Below are positions 55,966-64,000 of a stretch of DNA of 64,000 nucleotides, in pieces. The DNA is from Lunularia cruciata (taxonomy: Eukaryota; Streptophyta; Marchantiopsida; Lunulariales; Lunulariaceae). The notes under the pieces are model-generated. The model was given only the letters and a program-made list of their open reading frames with translations. It was not told the origin of the DNA and made no database searches. The stretch lies in assembly GCA_948567375.1 (NCBI GenBank), contig OX419757.1, positions 21,328,001 through 21,392,000 on the forward strand, in the 5' to 3' direction. The position numbers were made by a program, and so were the translations under genes. The first letter of the stretch is position 1. Each line of letters opens with the position of its first letter.

Positions 55966-57686
55966 GTGGATGTCAAAGACGAAGATCCATATGACCTCAC
56001 CTCGGGTGAACCTGACTTGGAGGAAGGGGGTTTGATGGCAGCTCGCCTCAGGTTAAGCCGAGTAAGCCATGTTGAAGGAGTCATCAACCCCGATGACTGT
56101 CAAGATGTTGTCTTGACTAAAGGGAAAATTTTAAAAATTTTGAAGACAGTCACTTCAGAGGAGTTTGCAGGATACACTACCCTGTTCATAGAATTCTAGG
56201 ATGTATTTGCCTGGTCTATTGATCAAATGCTGGGTATTCCATGAGAATTTGGAGAACACCAGATTGATCTGATTGAAGGTGCGGTTCCGGTTTGGTAGAG
56301 ACAATACCGCCTGAACCCAAAGTACTTGCTTTTAGTGAAAGATGAAATCAACAAGTACTTAGGGGCCGGAATCATCTTCCTTGTTTTAAGCAGTGACTGG
56401 GTCTCCTCCATTGTCATTGTCCCAAAGAAGAAAATAGGGAAGATCAGAGTGTGCCAAGATTTCCGTAAGTTGAATGCAATCACAAGGAAGGATCATCATC
56501 CCTTGCTTTTTACCAATACAATTCTAGATCAAGTAGCTGGTCATCCTTGTTATAGCTTTCTCGATGGATTTTCAGGGTACAATCAAGTATCCATTCAAGA
56601 AGAGGACAACGATAAAACTACATTCACGACAATTGGGGCACTTTCGCTTACAATCAAATGCCCTTTTGGTTGTGTAATGCTCTTGCTACTTTCCAACAGA
56701 TGATGAATTCAATCTTCAAAGATTTCCTACGCAAATTTGTGGAAGTCTTCACTGATGATTTTTGTGTGTTTGGGCAAAGAGATGTACATTTGGATTAGCT
56801 TCGCCAAACTTTTGAAAGGTGTTGTTTTGCTGACTTGTCATTACACCCAAAGAAATGCTTCTTCGCAATGAAAGAGGGAATTTTTCTGGGGCATTGGGTG
56901 TCAAGCCGAAGCATTGAAGTCAATGTTGAGAAGGTTAAAGTAATCACAGCTTTGGGATCCTCGAAGAATATCCGGGAGTTGAGAGCCTTCTTGGGACATG
57001 TTGGATACTACAGACGCTTTGTGTCAAATTATGCGGTGCTTGCTGCACCCCTTACAAAGCTTCTGAAGAAATCTGAAGACTATCTGTGGGAGGAAAATCA
57101 AGAAGAAGCTTTCCAGGTGTTGAAGAAGAAACTGGTTAAAGCACCAGTTATGAGGGCCTTGAATTGGGACGTCCTTTTTCATGTATATGTGGACACTTTG
57201 TCCATGGCCATCAGGGTCATCTTAAGTCAGAAGGATGAGAAGAAGAAGGACTACCCTGTGTACTATGCCAGCCAACAACTTTCAGTTTCTGAAAAGAACT
57301 ATTCGACAACTAAAAGAGAAGCACTCGGGATAGTGTATGCCTGCAAGAAATTTTGCCACTACTTGTTGGGATACAAGTTTGTCTTCTATGTTGACCATTA
57401 TGCATTGCAATATTTGGTCAAGAAGGCAGATTTGTCCGAGAAAATTGCAAGATGGATCTTGTTGTTACAAGAATTCACATATATTGTACAAGTAAGGAAG
57501 GGAGCTTTGCATTTGAATGCTGACTTCCTATTCAAGTTAGAAACTCAAGACCAGGAGTGGGAAATTGACGATCGGTTCCCTGACAAAGAGTTATATCAAT
57601 TAACAGCAATGCAAAGTACAAGGTATGCAGCAGAATATCATTATCTGCATACTCTCCATTGTCCTGAAGGGATGGACCCGGAGTAG
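55966..57686 (+). pseudogene. Reverse transcriptase-RNase H, element A'
   Basis: Open blocks 55966-56199, 56326-56703 and 56835-57686 (283 codons) are collinear with the intact element A frame. The YxDD box has become Phe-Thr-Asp-Asp near 56750. A one-base shift near 56635 breaks the Pro-Phe-Gly-Leu-Cys-Asn region. RNase H keeps Tyr-Val-Asp-Thr, Lys-Arg-Glu-Ala (Glu kept), Val-Asp-His-Tyr-Ala-Leu and Asn-Ala-Asp-Phe. The start of the integrase zinc module (57690-57880) follows. Confidence 0.85.
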
Positions 57687-57880
57687 AGGGCAGTCTTTCT
57701 CAAGAAAATGGGGCCATACCAGCTCAAACACAAAATTCTTTTCAAGATGGGTGAAGACGAAGTACTTCAATGATGCTTGGAGTCATACGAAGTAGGAGGA
57801 GTGATTGAATCTTTACACTCCAAAGCATCGAGCGGACACTATGCTCTAAAGAATACTGTAAAGAAGATTCTTTTGATGGG

Positions 57881-58540
57881 TGTCGTGCGTATATACATTG
57901 CTACACAACATACATTGCTGTCAACATCATACACTATAGAGCACAACTCACACATAAGTCATACATAGACTCTAAAGTGCCACAATAATCAGATTGCTTA
58001 CCACTCTCAACTCAACTCAACTCAGATCAGTACTTGATCTGTCACTCTATAAACTGCCAAAACTGGGCACTGATTTCAGTCAAGCCACACCCACTCAAGC
58101 ATAGAGAATCCAGGTGACGCTCGCCGGCCTCTATTCGCCATAGCCAGGAACTCGAAGGCTCAACATTAGAGAAGTGAGCTCTCTGGAGCTCACTTCAAAA
58201 CTATACCCCTTGGACTCGAGCTAGCACTGAAACCCTAACGGTCCCGCTGACGGCACACTCAACGGTGCAAACGGTGCAAAGTGACTGTGGACCCCACCGT
58301 GAAGTCAATACCCCGAACACCAAATCAGATTGTCGGAAAGTAGTCCCTGAGAAACTACTAGAATAACTCTAACTACTATCACTAGAACTCGAGTGTCCAA
58401 GCAACTAGATGTGGAACTACAAATGGCATGACAGTTGTCATGCGTATATACATTGCTACACAACATACATCGCTGTCAACATCATACACTATAGAAGCAC
58501 AACTCACACAAAAGTCATACATAGACTCTAAAGTGCCACA
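57881..58540 (-). repeat. 3' LTR of element D2 with 105 bp direct repeats at both ends
   Basis: Sense order: TGTGGCAC repeat (58540-58436), core beginning TGTCATGCC (58433), and the same repeat again (57984-57881) ending CGACA. The polypurine tract GCTAGGAGGGCGAT lies at 58541-58554. A short hairpin (GTGAGCTC...GAGCTCAC) sits near 58170-58195. Confidence 0.75.
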
Positions 58541-58709
58541 ATCGCCCTCCTAGCTCACGGTTAGGTCCCTCTAACTCCAGATAGCCATCTACTCTGAGTA
58601 TATGGTATACCCTCTAATGGGCAAAGATCAGGAGGCCGGGTGCTATGGAGCCCCATCGTTAGTTGCATGTCTGCAATCTATATTATATAAAGAATGAACT
58701 AGCTATAGG

Positions 58710-59252
58710 TCAAGTACATCTAGGACATAACCACTGTCCCTGAGGAACCACCGTGAGGGGAGGAGTCATACATGCCATATGCCATCCTCTCAAACAGCTA
58801 TCACACACTAACATAGTAGCAGCTCCACCAGAAGAGCCACATAACATACACCTCAAGCCTGCACGTACAAGTGCCAAGCTTGGGTCCATAGTACCATCAA
58901 TATTTGGAAGGTGGCATGGCGCACAATTGCGCATATGATCCTTCCAAACAACACCATCATGTCCTTCTAACACAAGGACTCCAAATGGCAAAACCTCACA
59001 CACTCTCAAGATAGTGTGGCCTGTAGAAACATCAAGTGTCGTCGGTGCTGTCTGCTGTAGATATACATAGTTGCCTGGATGAAATCGGCGGATTGAGGGT
59101 CTATAACCTCCTCCTCGAATGGTAGCATAGCGTAAAGTATGTCTATGCTGAGCAATCGCTAAGTTCTCAAAGGCCATCGGCATCACTCTCCGAAAGATCT
59201 TTGCCCGCTGAGAACATGTGCTCATCCATACATCGGGGTCATCCAAGTCCAA
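58710..59252 (-). CDS. Integrase C-terminal domain fused to a PHD finger, element D2
   Basis: An open frame of 180 codons to its natural stop. The first half holds the end of the integrase core and an SH3-like C-terminal domain with Arg-Phe-His-Pro-Gly-Asn-Tyr-Val-Tyr-Leu. Residues 135-179 form a perfect PHD finger, C-x2-C-x11-C-x2-C-x4-H-x2-C-x14-C-x2-C, with the conserved Trp before His, a Thr-Pro-Pro-Leu turn and Trp before the last Cys pair. PHD fingers usually read the histone H3 tail. At the end of an integrase it could steer integration, as chromodomains do in chromoviruses (inference). It connects upstream to the core frame at 59573-59268 across a TAA. Confidence 0.9.
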   Translation of the reverse strand: MDLDDPDVWMSTCSQRAKIFRRVMPMAFENLAIAQHRHTLRYATIRGGGYRPSIRRFHPGNYVYLQQTAPTTLDVSTGHTILRVCEVLPFGVLVLEGHDGVVWKDHMRNCAPCHLPNIDGTMDPSLALVRAGLRCMLCGSSGGAATMLVCDSCLRGWHMACMTPPLTVVPQGQWLCPRCT

Positions 59253-59267
59253 AACTACAGTAGCATC

Positions 59268-59876
59268 TTAACGAATGGCTGCAGGTAAATCTGGATCTTG
59301 TCCATAGAGTAGAAAGTATGGAGAGAAGGATGCTAAGGAGGCTTGCCGGCTGAACCAATAGCCCATGGCCAACCAAGGTAACTGGAGATCCCAATCTCCC
59401 AAGTGGCCTCTCTGCAAACTATACTTTTGCAATCCTCTCTTCACCGTCTGAACCACTCTCTTTGCTAAGCCATCTGACTCAGGGTGATCTCGGGATGTAG
59501 TACGATGATCAATCAAAGCCTTGTCACACAAGACCTGAAACTCTCCCAAGAACTCTATACCCTGATCAGTCAAAACCTCAGCTGGTGCACCAAAATGACT
59601 AAGAACTCAATCCAGGAATGAGTAAGCTGTCCTTTCACTAGACTTGTCAGGAAGTGCCACCAACTCAATCCACTTGGAGAAGTGCTCCACCATCACCAAA
59701 ACATACCGATGATGTCTCACAGTCAGCGGTAAAGGTCCGGCAAAGTCCAAACTCCAATGGTAACCCAATCCCATGATAGGTAATGGGTGTAACTGTGGCT
59801 TAGGAGCATTGAATGATGCTCTAACTTGGTCACAAACCACACATCTGGCAACAAACTGATGTACCTTGGTCTGCAT
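59268..59876 (-). CDS. Integrase catalytic core, element D2
   Basis: Two frames (59876-59607 and 59573-59268) are separated by a stop. The first has Cys-Val-Val-Cys-Asp-Gln (end of the zinc module) and Ser-Leu-Asp-Phe-Ala-Gly-Pro-Leu (first Asp). The second has Thr-Asp-Gln-Gly-Ile-Glu-Phe (second Asp) and Ser-Asp-Gly-Leu-Ala-Lys-Arg. Lys lies 35 residues after the second Asp, where the catalytic Glu should be. The rest of the fold looks conserved. Confidence 0.85.
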
Positions 59877-60289
59877 ACCGCGCCACCAATAATGACTCTG
59901 GAGTCATTATTATATGTACGCTTTACTCCAAACTGTCCTAGCTCCTCATGAGCATGACGGACCAACTGTGGTCTCTGTGCTGGAAGTGGTACTACTTGTA
60001 CTCTACCATCCTCCCATACACGCAAAAGGTGTCTACCCTCCAATCTGAACCGTCTGGCTCGCTGAAGAACACGGTCTCTCTCCTTGGCCCCGATTGTGCC
60101 ACCCACAACACCAGTGCAAAGATAGTCCATCACTAAGACATCATCATGAATGTCTCGCTGAACTGTACCAATATCTTCACTCTCTGGATCTGTGACCTCA
60201 ATAACTCCTCCTGTATGCACTGAGAGAGATACCACCAATGCCTCTACAAATATACACAGAAAGGCCGATGCATGCCAACCAGGCACCAT
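59723..60289 (-). CDS. RNase H-integrase linker and integrase zinc module, element D2
   Basis: A 188 codon frame. It begins with a hydrophobic stretch (Phe-Leu-Cys-Ile-Phe-Val-Glu-Ala-Leu-Val-Val-Ser-Leu), then an acidic linker and Gln-Leu-Val-Arg-His-Ala-His-Glu-Glu-Leu-Gly-Gln-Phe-Gly, the His part of HHCC. After about residue 120 a shift moves the true reading to the frame at 59876. The equivalent linker is seen in C (44352-44576) and D3. Confidence 0.7.
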   Translation of the reverse strand: MVPGWHASAFLCIFVEALVVSLSVHTGGVIEVTDPESEDIGTVQRDIHDDVLVMDYLCTGVVGGTIGAKERDRVLQRARRFRLEGRHLLRVWEDGRVQVVPLPAQRPQLVRHAHEELGQFGVKRTYNNDSRVIIGGAVCRPRYISLLPDVWFVTKLEHHSMLLSHSYTHYLSWDWVTIGVWTLPDLYR

Positions 60290-60331
60290 CTCCTCATCTG
60301 TCTCACCATGCCAACGTGCTCCGGTCTGATC

Positions 60332-60757
60332 CTACTGGCTGGGACATGGGTTTCTACTCAACCCATCTGCATCACGGTTCACCACTCCAGGTCTGTGAAC
60401 AACCGTGAAATCGTACTCTTGTAAAATCAGAGCCCATCGTGCAAGCTTCCCTGAAAGCTTGTCAGACTCCATCAACCACTTCAGTGGCTGATGATCAGTG
60501 ATGAGAGTGAAGGGGTTACCAAATAGGTAACATCGGAAATGTGCTACTGCCCAAACTGCTGCCAAGAACTCTCCCTCATATGAACTATACTTTGCCTCCG
60601 CTGAATTGTTGGAGCGACTAGCATAGGCCACCACAAACTCCTTCCCCTCATCATCATGTTGGGTGAGCACCGCTCCAAGCCCCAACATACTCCAATCAGT
60701 GTGAACCTGGAATGGTCGTCCCCTGATCGGTCTCCTCAAAATAGGAGCAAATGTCAA
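60332..60757 (-). CDS. RNase H, element D2
   Basis: An open frame of 141 codons with all four catalytic acids in place: His-Thr-Asp-Trp-Ser-Met, Ser-Tyr-Glu-Gly-Glu-Phe-Leu-Ala, Ile-Thr-Asp-His-Gln-Pro-Leu and Asn-Arg-Asp-Ala-Asp-Gly-Leu-Ser. It would remove the RNA strand during reverse transcription. It follows RT directly; a stop upstream (near 60812) separates the frames. Confidence 0.9.
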   Translation of the reverse strand: MTFAPILRRPIRGRPFQVHTDWSMLGLGAVLTQHDDEGKEFVVAYASRSNNSAEAKYSSYEGEFLAAVWAVAHFRCYLFGNPFTLITDHQPLKWLMESDKLSGKLARWALILQEYDFTVVHRPGVVNRDADGLSRNPCPSQ

Positions 60758-60811
60758 CCTCTCCTTGAGCTCTACAAAAGCTCTCTCCTGCTCATCTCTC
60801 CAACACCACTC

Positions 60812-61151
60812 CTATGTAAGCTTGGTCAGCTTTTTCAAGGCCTTGGCAATGGCACTAAATCCTCTAACATAACGGTGATAGAAGTTTGCCAACCCAAGGA
60901 ATGCTCGCACTCTGCTCACATCCGTAGGCCGAGAAATATGGGCAATAGCCTCCACCTTGGTCTGCTGGACACCAAGTCCTCCGGGATAGATAGTGTGACC
61001 CAAATACTCAACCTACTCGTGGAAGAACCTACACTTCCCAGGATGTAATTTGAGTCCATGAGATCTCAACCTCTCAAACACCTCCAACAACTGTCTCTCA
61101 TGCTCCTCCACAGTAGTGCTATAAACCAAAATGTCATCAATATAGCACCGA
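60812..61151 (-). pseudogene. Reverse transcriptase, C-terminal part, element D2
   Basis: It holds Cys-Tyr-Ile-Asp-Asp-Ile-Leu-Val-Tyr at about 61148-61120, immediately next to the inserted solo LTR. Further on are Lys-Leu-His-Pro-Gly-Lys-Cys, a stop in the Glu-Tyr-Leu-Gly region, Gly-His-Thr-Ile-Tyr-Pro-Gly-Gly (61003 onward) and Tyr-Val-Arg-Gly-Phe-Ser-Ala-Ile-Ala-Lys. The insertion lies only a few codons before the catalytic Asp pair. Confidence 0.82.
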
Positions 61152-63406
61152 TGTCGTGGGGAACGTTCGGTCTTGAGAGTGCGCCGAGCACATGGCTGCT
61201 TGTGCTTAGTTTTCCTTACTGTCTTTCTTTTGGATTTTCCTGCAGATTGACATTCCTTACCTACTCTTGGATTGTCGGGGATTTGTCTCTATATGTACTT
61301 GTTGTTTCAGTTTCCCTGTGGTTGGCTTCCCCTGAAGGTTTTGTTTTATCCTTGACTTTCACAAAACCAAAACTTGTCATGCGAGTCTGGTGTTATGGTT
61401 TCTACCTTTGCCTGGTCTCATATCCTATTTTCTTGTCAGGTTCAAGCTATGGTTCGGGATCTGGCAGTTCATAGACCTAGGTCAGGTGGCCCTTTGATAA
61501 AATAATATAAATGAAAACTGAGTGATCTAACTGAACATAAACCCGGGCACTCAGATCATTTAATTATGTTTTTCACTTGGACCAGACTAAGAGCTCCTAG
61601 AATGGAGTTTTCCTCAACTCTAGTCACAATTCATAACACAAATCCGCTTCCAAGACTCATCATTCACAAGAATTCCAACAACAAAGTTCACAAGGTTGGA
61701 TAAGTCAAATAGTTCTAGTCAAGGCAATGCCTGCCCCTAAGGTTGCAACTGCTCATCAACTCAGCCGGCACTTCACACGTACTCTGTCCGACAGCAGACA
61801 AGGCAACTCACCCTTCGAACCTCTTCATTCTCCTATGCCTTGTTTTGCAGATCAGACTCACGCCATTCAGACAGGCCAACCAACTTCAAATATTTTCTTG
61901 CCCTTGCTTTAGATGAACTGATCCACTTTGAAATTCTCCTCCTCTTCTTCCTGACTTCGGGAGATATCCTTCTGCAACTTCTGCAGCAATCCCCTTCAGA
62001 CCTGCAAAATTTTCTCTTCTGTCCAAGCACTTCCTCTCCTGCACATTGTTCAATCATTTGAGAGAAAACACTTTTTCTCCCTCAGATTTTGAAACAGCAT
62101 CTCCTGCTCCAAGCACAGCCTGCAAGACTCCCCTCACATTTCAAAAATTCCTCTCCTGGTCCAAGCACAGCCCTGCCCTCTCACATTTCAAAATTTCCTC
62201 TCCTGGTCCAAGCACAGCCCTACACTCTCACATTTCAAAAATTCCTCTCCTGGTCCAAGCACAGCCCTGCCTCTCACATTTCGAAAATTCCTCTCCTGGT
62301 CCAAGCACAGCCCTTCAAGACTCCTCTACATTTTGAAAAATACTCTTCTGGTCTAAAACACAGCCCTAAGGCATCTCCAAAAGCCTTCAGCCCTTCAAGA
62401 CTCCTTTCACATTTCGAAAATGCCTATCCTGGTCCAAAATACAGCCCTAAGGCATCTCCAAAAGCCTTCAGCTCTTCAAGACTCCTTTCACATTTCGAAA
62501 ATTCCTATCCTGGTCCAAGCACAGCCCTGAACTCTCACATTTCAAAATTCCTCTCCTGGTCCAAGCACAGCCCTGCACTCTCACATTTCGAAAATTCCTC
62601 TCCTGGTCCAAGCATAGCCCTGCCTCTCACATTTCGAAAACTCCTCTCCTGGTCCAAGCACAGCCCTGCACTCTCATAGTTCGAAAATTGCTCTCCTAGT
62701 CCAAGCACAGTCCTGCCCTCTCACATTTCAAAAAATTGCTCTCCTGGTCCAAGCACAGTCTTGCACTCTCACATGTCAAAATTCCTCTCCTTGTCCAAGC
62801 ACAGCCCTGCACTCTCACATTTCAAAAATTCCTCTCCTGGTCCAAGCACAGCCCTACACTCTCAGAGTTCAAAAATTCCTCTCCTGGTCCAAGCACAGCC
62901 CTGCCCTCTCACATTTCAAAAAATTGCTCTCCTGGTCCAAGCACAGCCCTGCACTCACATTTCAAAAATTCCTCTCCTGGACCAAGCATAGCCCTGCCCT
63001 CTCACATTTCAAAAATTCCTCTCTTGGTCCAAGCACAGCCCTGCACTCTCAGAGTTCAAAAATTGCTCTCCTGGTCCAAGCACAGCCCTGCCCTCTCACA
63101 TTTCAAAAAATTGCTCTCCTGGTCCAAGCACAGCCCTGCACTCTCACATTTTGAAATTTCCTCTCCTGGTCCAAGCACAGCCCTGCCCTTCAATAATTCT
63201 CCCTTTCTCCAAGCAGGCCTTTCTCTCCTTTTCCTTCATGTCCAAGCCTTAACCCTTCGAGAATTCTCCTCCTCCTTTTCTTGCCTGTTCCGGCCCTCTT
63301 CTTTGAAAAAACTCCTTTCTAGTCCTCCCTCTCAAAGCCTTTCTTTCCTGTCCTTTACCTCAAAGCCCAAAAGCCTCAAGGGTACATGTGGGCTATTTTC
63401 CCGACA
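61152..63406 (-). mobile_element. Solo LTR (2255 bp, family E) inserted in the RT of D2
   Basis: The plus strand starts TGTCGTGGGG and ends TTTTCCCGACA, giving TGTCG...CGACA ends. Sense is probably minus (TGTCGGGAAAATAGCCC start). It separates RT codons that are contiguous in C and D3 (plus-strand host sequence atagca|ttgagcaaaatcc). Flanks are caccga and acattgagc, an imperfect duplication of about 5 bp. It contains no pol motifs and its middle is a minisatellite. No other copy of this family is seen in the window. Confidence 0.75.
62096..63190. repeat. Minisatellite, about 22 copies of a 46-50 bp unit
   Basis: The unit reads like cctctcctggtccaagcaca followed by gccctgc, a short CT stretch and catttcaaaaatt. 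I count about 22 occurrences of the gtccaagcacag core or close variants. Two units carry an extra 25 bp insert (aaggcatctccaaaagccttcag) at about 62370 and 62453. Open plus-strand frames across the array (62089-62679, 62736-63413) are by-products of the repeat. Confidence 0.9.
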
Positions 63407-64000
63407 ACATTGAGCAAAATCCAATCAAGCTAAGATCCTATCCATGACTCTCTGGAACTCAGCAAGAGCATTCTTCAACCCAAATGGTAAGAACCTCCAC
63501 TGATATAACACATCCTTGCCGTGAGGGTCAATAGCCCAGAATGTTGTCTTGGACTTATCCTCCTCCTTGATCGGCAACGATGATATCTTGCTCAAAGATC
63601 CAAAGTATTGAAGACCTTTGCATGCCCAATCGCATCAAAAATCTCCTCCGGTGTAGGCATGGCATACCAATCAGCCCTAGTCTGTCGGTTGATAAGACGG
63701 TAATCTCCACACATCCGCCTATCTATATAGTTGCCATGCATATCCTTCTTGGCTGGCATCATTGTCGCTGATGCATACTCTCCATGTGAAATCTCCACCA
63801 AACCAGCCTCAAAAAGGTCACTACTCCGGCTCTGAATCAATGTCCTCTCCATCTCACTATATCGATAAGGACGTCGGAAAATAGGTGTGTTGCTAGTCAG
63901 CTCAATCCGTATACCAGGTCCCTTCAGAGCACCCAAATCCTTCATACTAAAGGCAAAACAACTTGTGTGACTACTCAAGAACCTCCAAACCCTCCGTCTT
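63407..64000 (-). CDS. Reverse transcriptase, N-terminal part, element D2 (runs off window)
   Basis: The frame 63978-63592 (128 codons) contains Arg-Tyr-Ser-Glu-Met-Glu-Arg, a Pro-Ala-Lys-Lys-Asp block, Arg-Met-Cys-Gly-Asp-Tyr-Arg-Leu-Ile-Asn and Phe-Asn-Thr-Leu-Asp-Leu. These are the first RT motifs of gypsy elements. The continuing part to 63407 has Gln-Trp-Arg-Phe-Leu-Pro-Phe-Gly-Leu-Lys-Asn-Ala, with a stop after Leu-Asp-Leu. It joins the 60812-61151 fragment once the solo LTR is removed. The upstream polyprotein continues beyond 64000. Confidence 0.82.

Larger units (their letters stand above)
48342..57880 (+). mobile_element. Element A' (family A), 5' part, interrupted by D2
   Basis: The plus-strand copy of family A starts TATGGTATCCACATTTT (the A LTR start with changes) inside D3. 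Order: 3773 bp 5' LTR with LTR ORF, primer site, gag, a B-type solo LTR, protease, RT-RNase H and the start of integrase. Sequence stops matching A at about 57880, inside the integrase zinc module, where D2 begins. The remaining integrase and 3' LTR should lie beyond D2, outside the window. Stops in gag, RT and ORF make it older than A. Confidence 0.88.
57881..64000 (-). mobile_element. Element D2 (Ty3/gypsy family D, PHD type), best-preserved copy
   Basis: This minus-strand element runs from its 3' end at 57881 to beyond the window; its 5' LTR and gag are not seen. Order: RT (63978 downward), an inserted solo LTR, RT end, RNase H, linker, integrase, PHD finger, polypurine tract and 3' LTR. 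Several parts are fully open. It was inserted into the integrase region of A', so it is younger than A'. Its CpG content is visibly higher than in C and D3, consistent with younger age. Confidence 0.88.

Noticed and set aside
62096-63190. CRISPR-like array
   Set aside because: Units are contiguous tandem repeats without unique spacers, in a plant-like genome.
62089-63413. Plus-strand frames of 196 and 225 codons made of repeated Ser-Trp-Ser-Lys-His-Ser
   Set aside because: They arise from the minisatellite unit; the frame changes between units and there is no start context or homologous protein.

Overview
The window holds no recognisable host gene, rRNA or tRNA gene. Almost everything assignable is LTR retrotransposon of the Ty3/gypsy type, at very different stages of decay and nested inside one another. 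This, the AT richness, the C-to-T/G-to-A decay of old copies and the plant tRNA-Asp type primer site suggest a large land-plant genome, such as a conifer or other gymnosperm or a fern. I cannot name the species.

Layout. Positions 1-8164 are an old landscape with two badly decayed relatives of family A (about 1635-4130 minus, 4380-6560 plus). The rest is one host element, D3 (minus, family D, from 8165), split twice. Insertion 1: element C (family D, plus, 10410-46748) entered D3 and left a 4-5 bp duplication, (A)GATG. Element B (minus, 12767-38027) entered the gag of C. Element A (minus, 13910-31431) entered the integrase gene of B with duplication TACTC. A family-A solo LTR (24052-27834) entered the 5' LTR of A with duplication ACAGT. 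A short family-A-like solo LTR (38431-40318) also entered C. Insertion 2: element A' (plus, from 48342) entered D3. A' carries a family-B solo LTR (54014-54702) and is interrupted by element D2 (minus, 57881 to beyond the window). D2 carries a 2.26 kb solo LTR (61152-63406) that contains a minisatellite.

The main novelty is family A. The polypurine tract (17686-17700) and the tRNA-Asp-like primer site (23844-23860) prove LTRs of about 3.78 kb. Each LTR contains an open reading frame of about 855-880 codons in sense orientation: a basic N-terminal domain, a Lys/Arg-rich stretch, an acidic region and a long C-terminal coiled coil. The same frame is present in four long LTRs. Remnants persist in the short solo LTR and in the two ancient relatives, so the LTR-encoded protein looks like an old, retained property of the lineage.

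A second novelty is family D: its integrase ends in a textbook Cys4-His-Cys3 PHD finger, where chromoviruses carry a chromodomain. The expected catalytic Glu of the integrase is Lys in all three family-D copies and also in element B. The 3' LTR of family D also has a 105 bp direct repeat at both ends.
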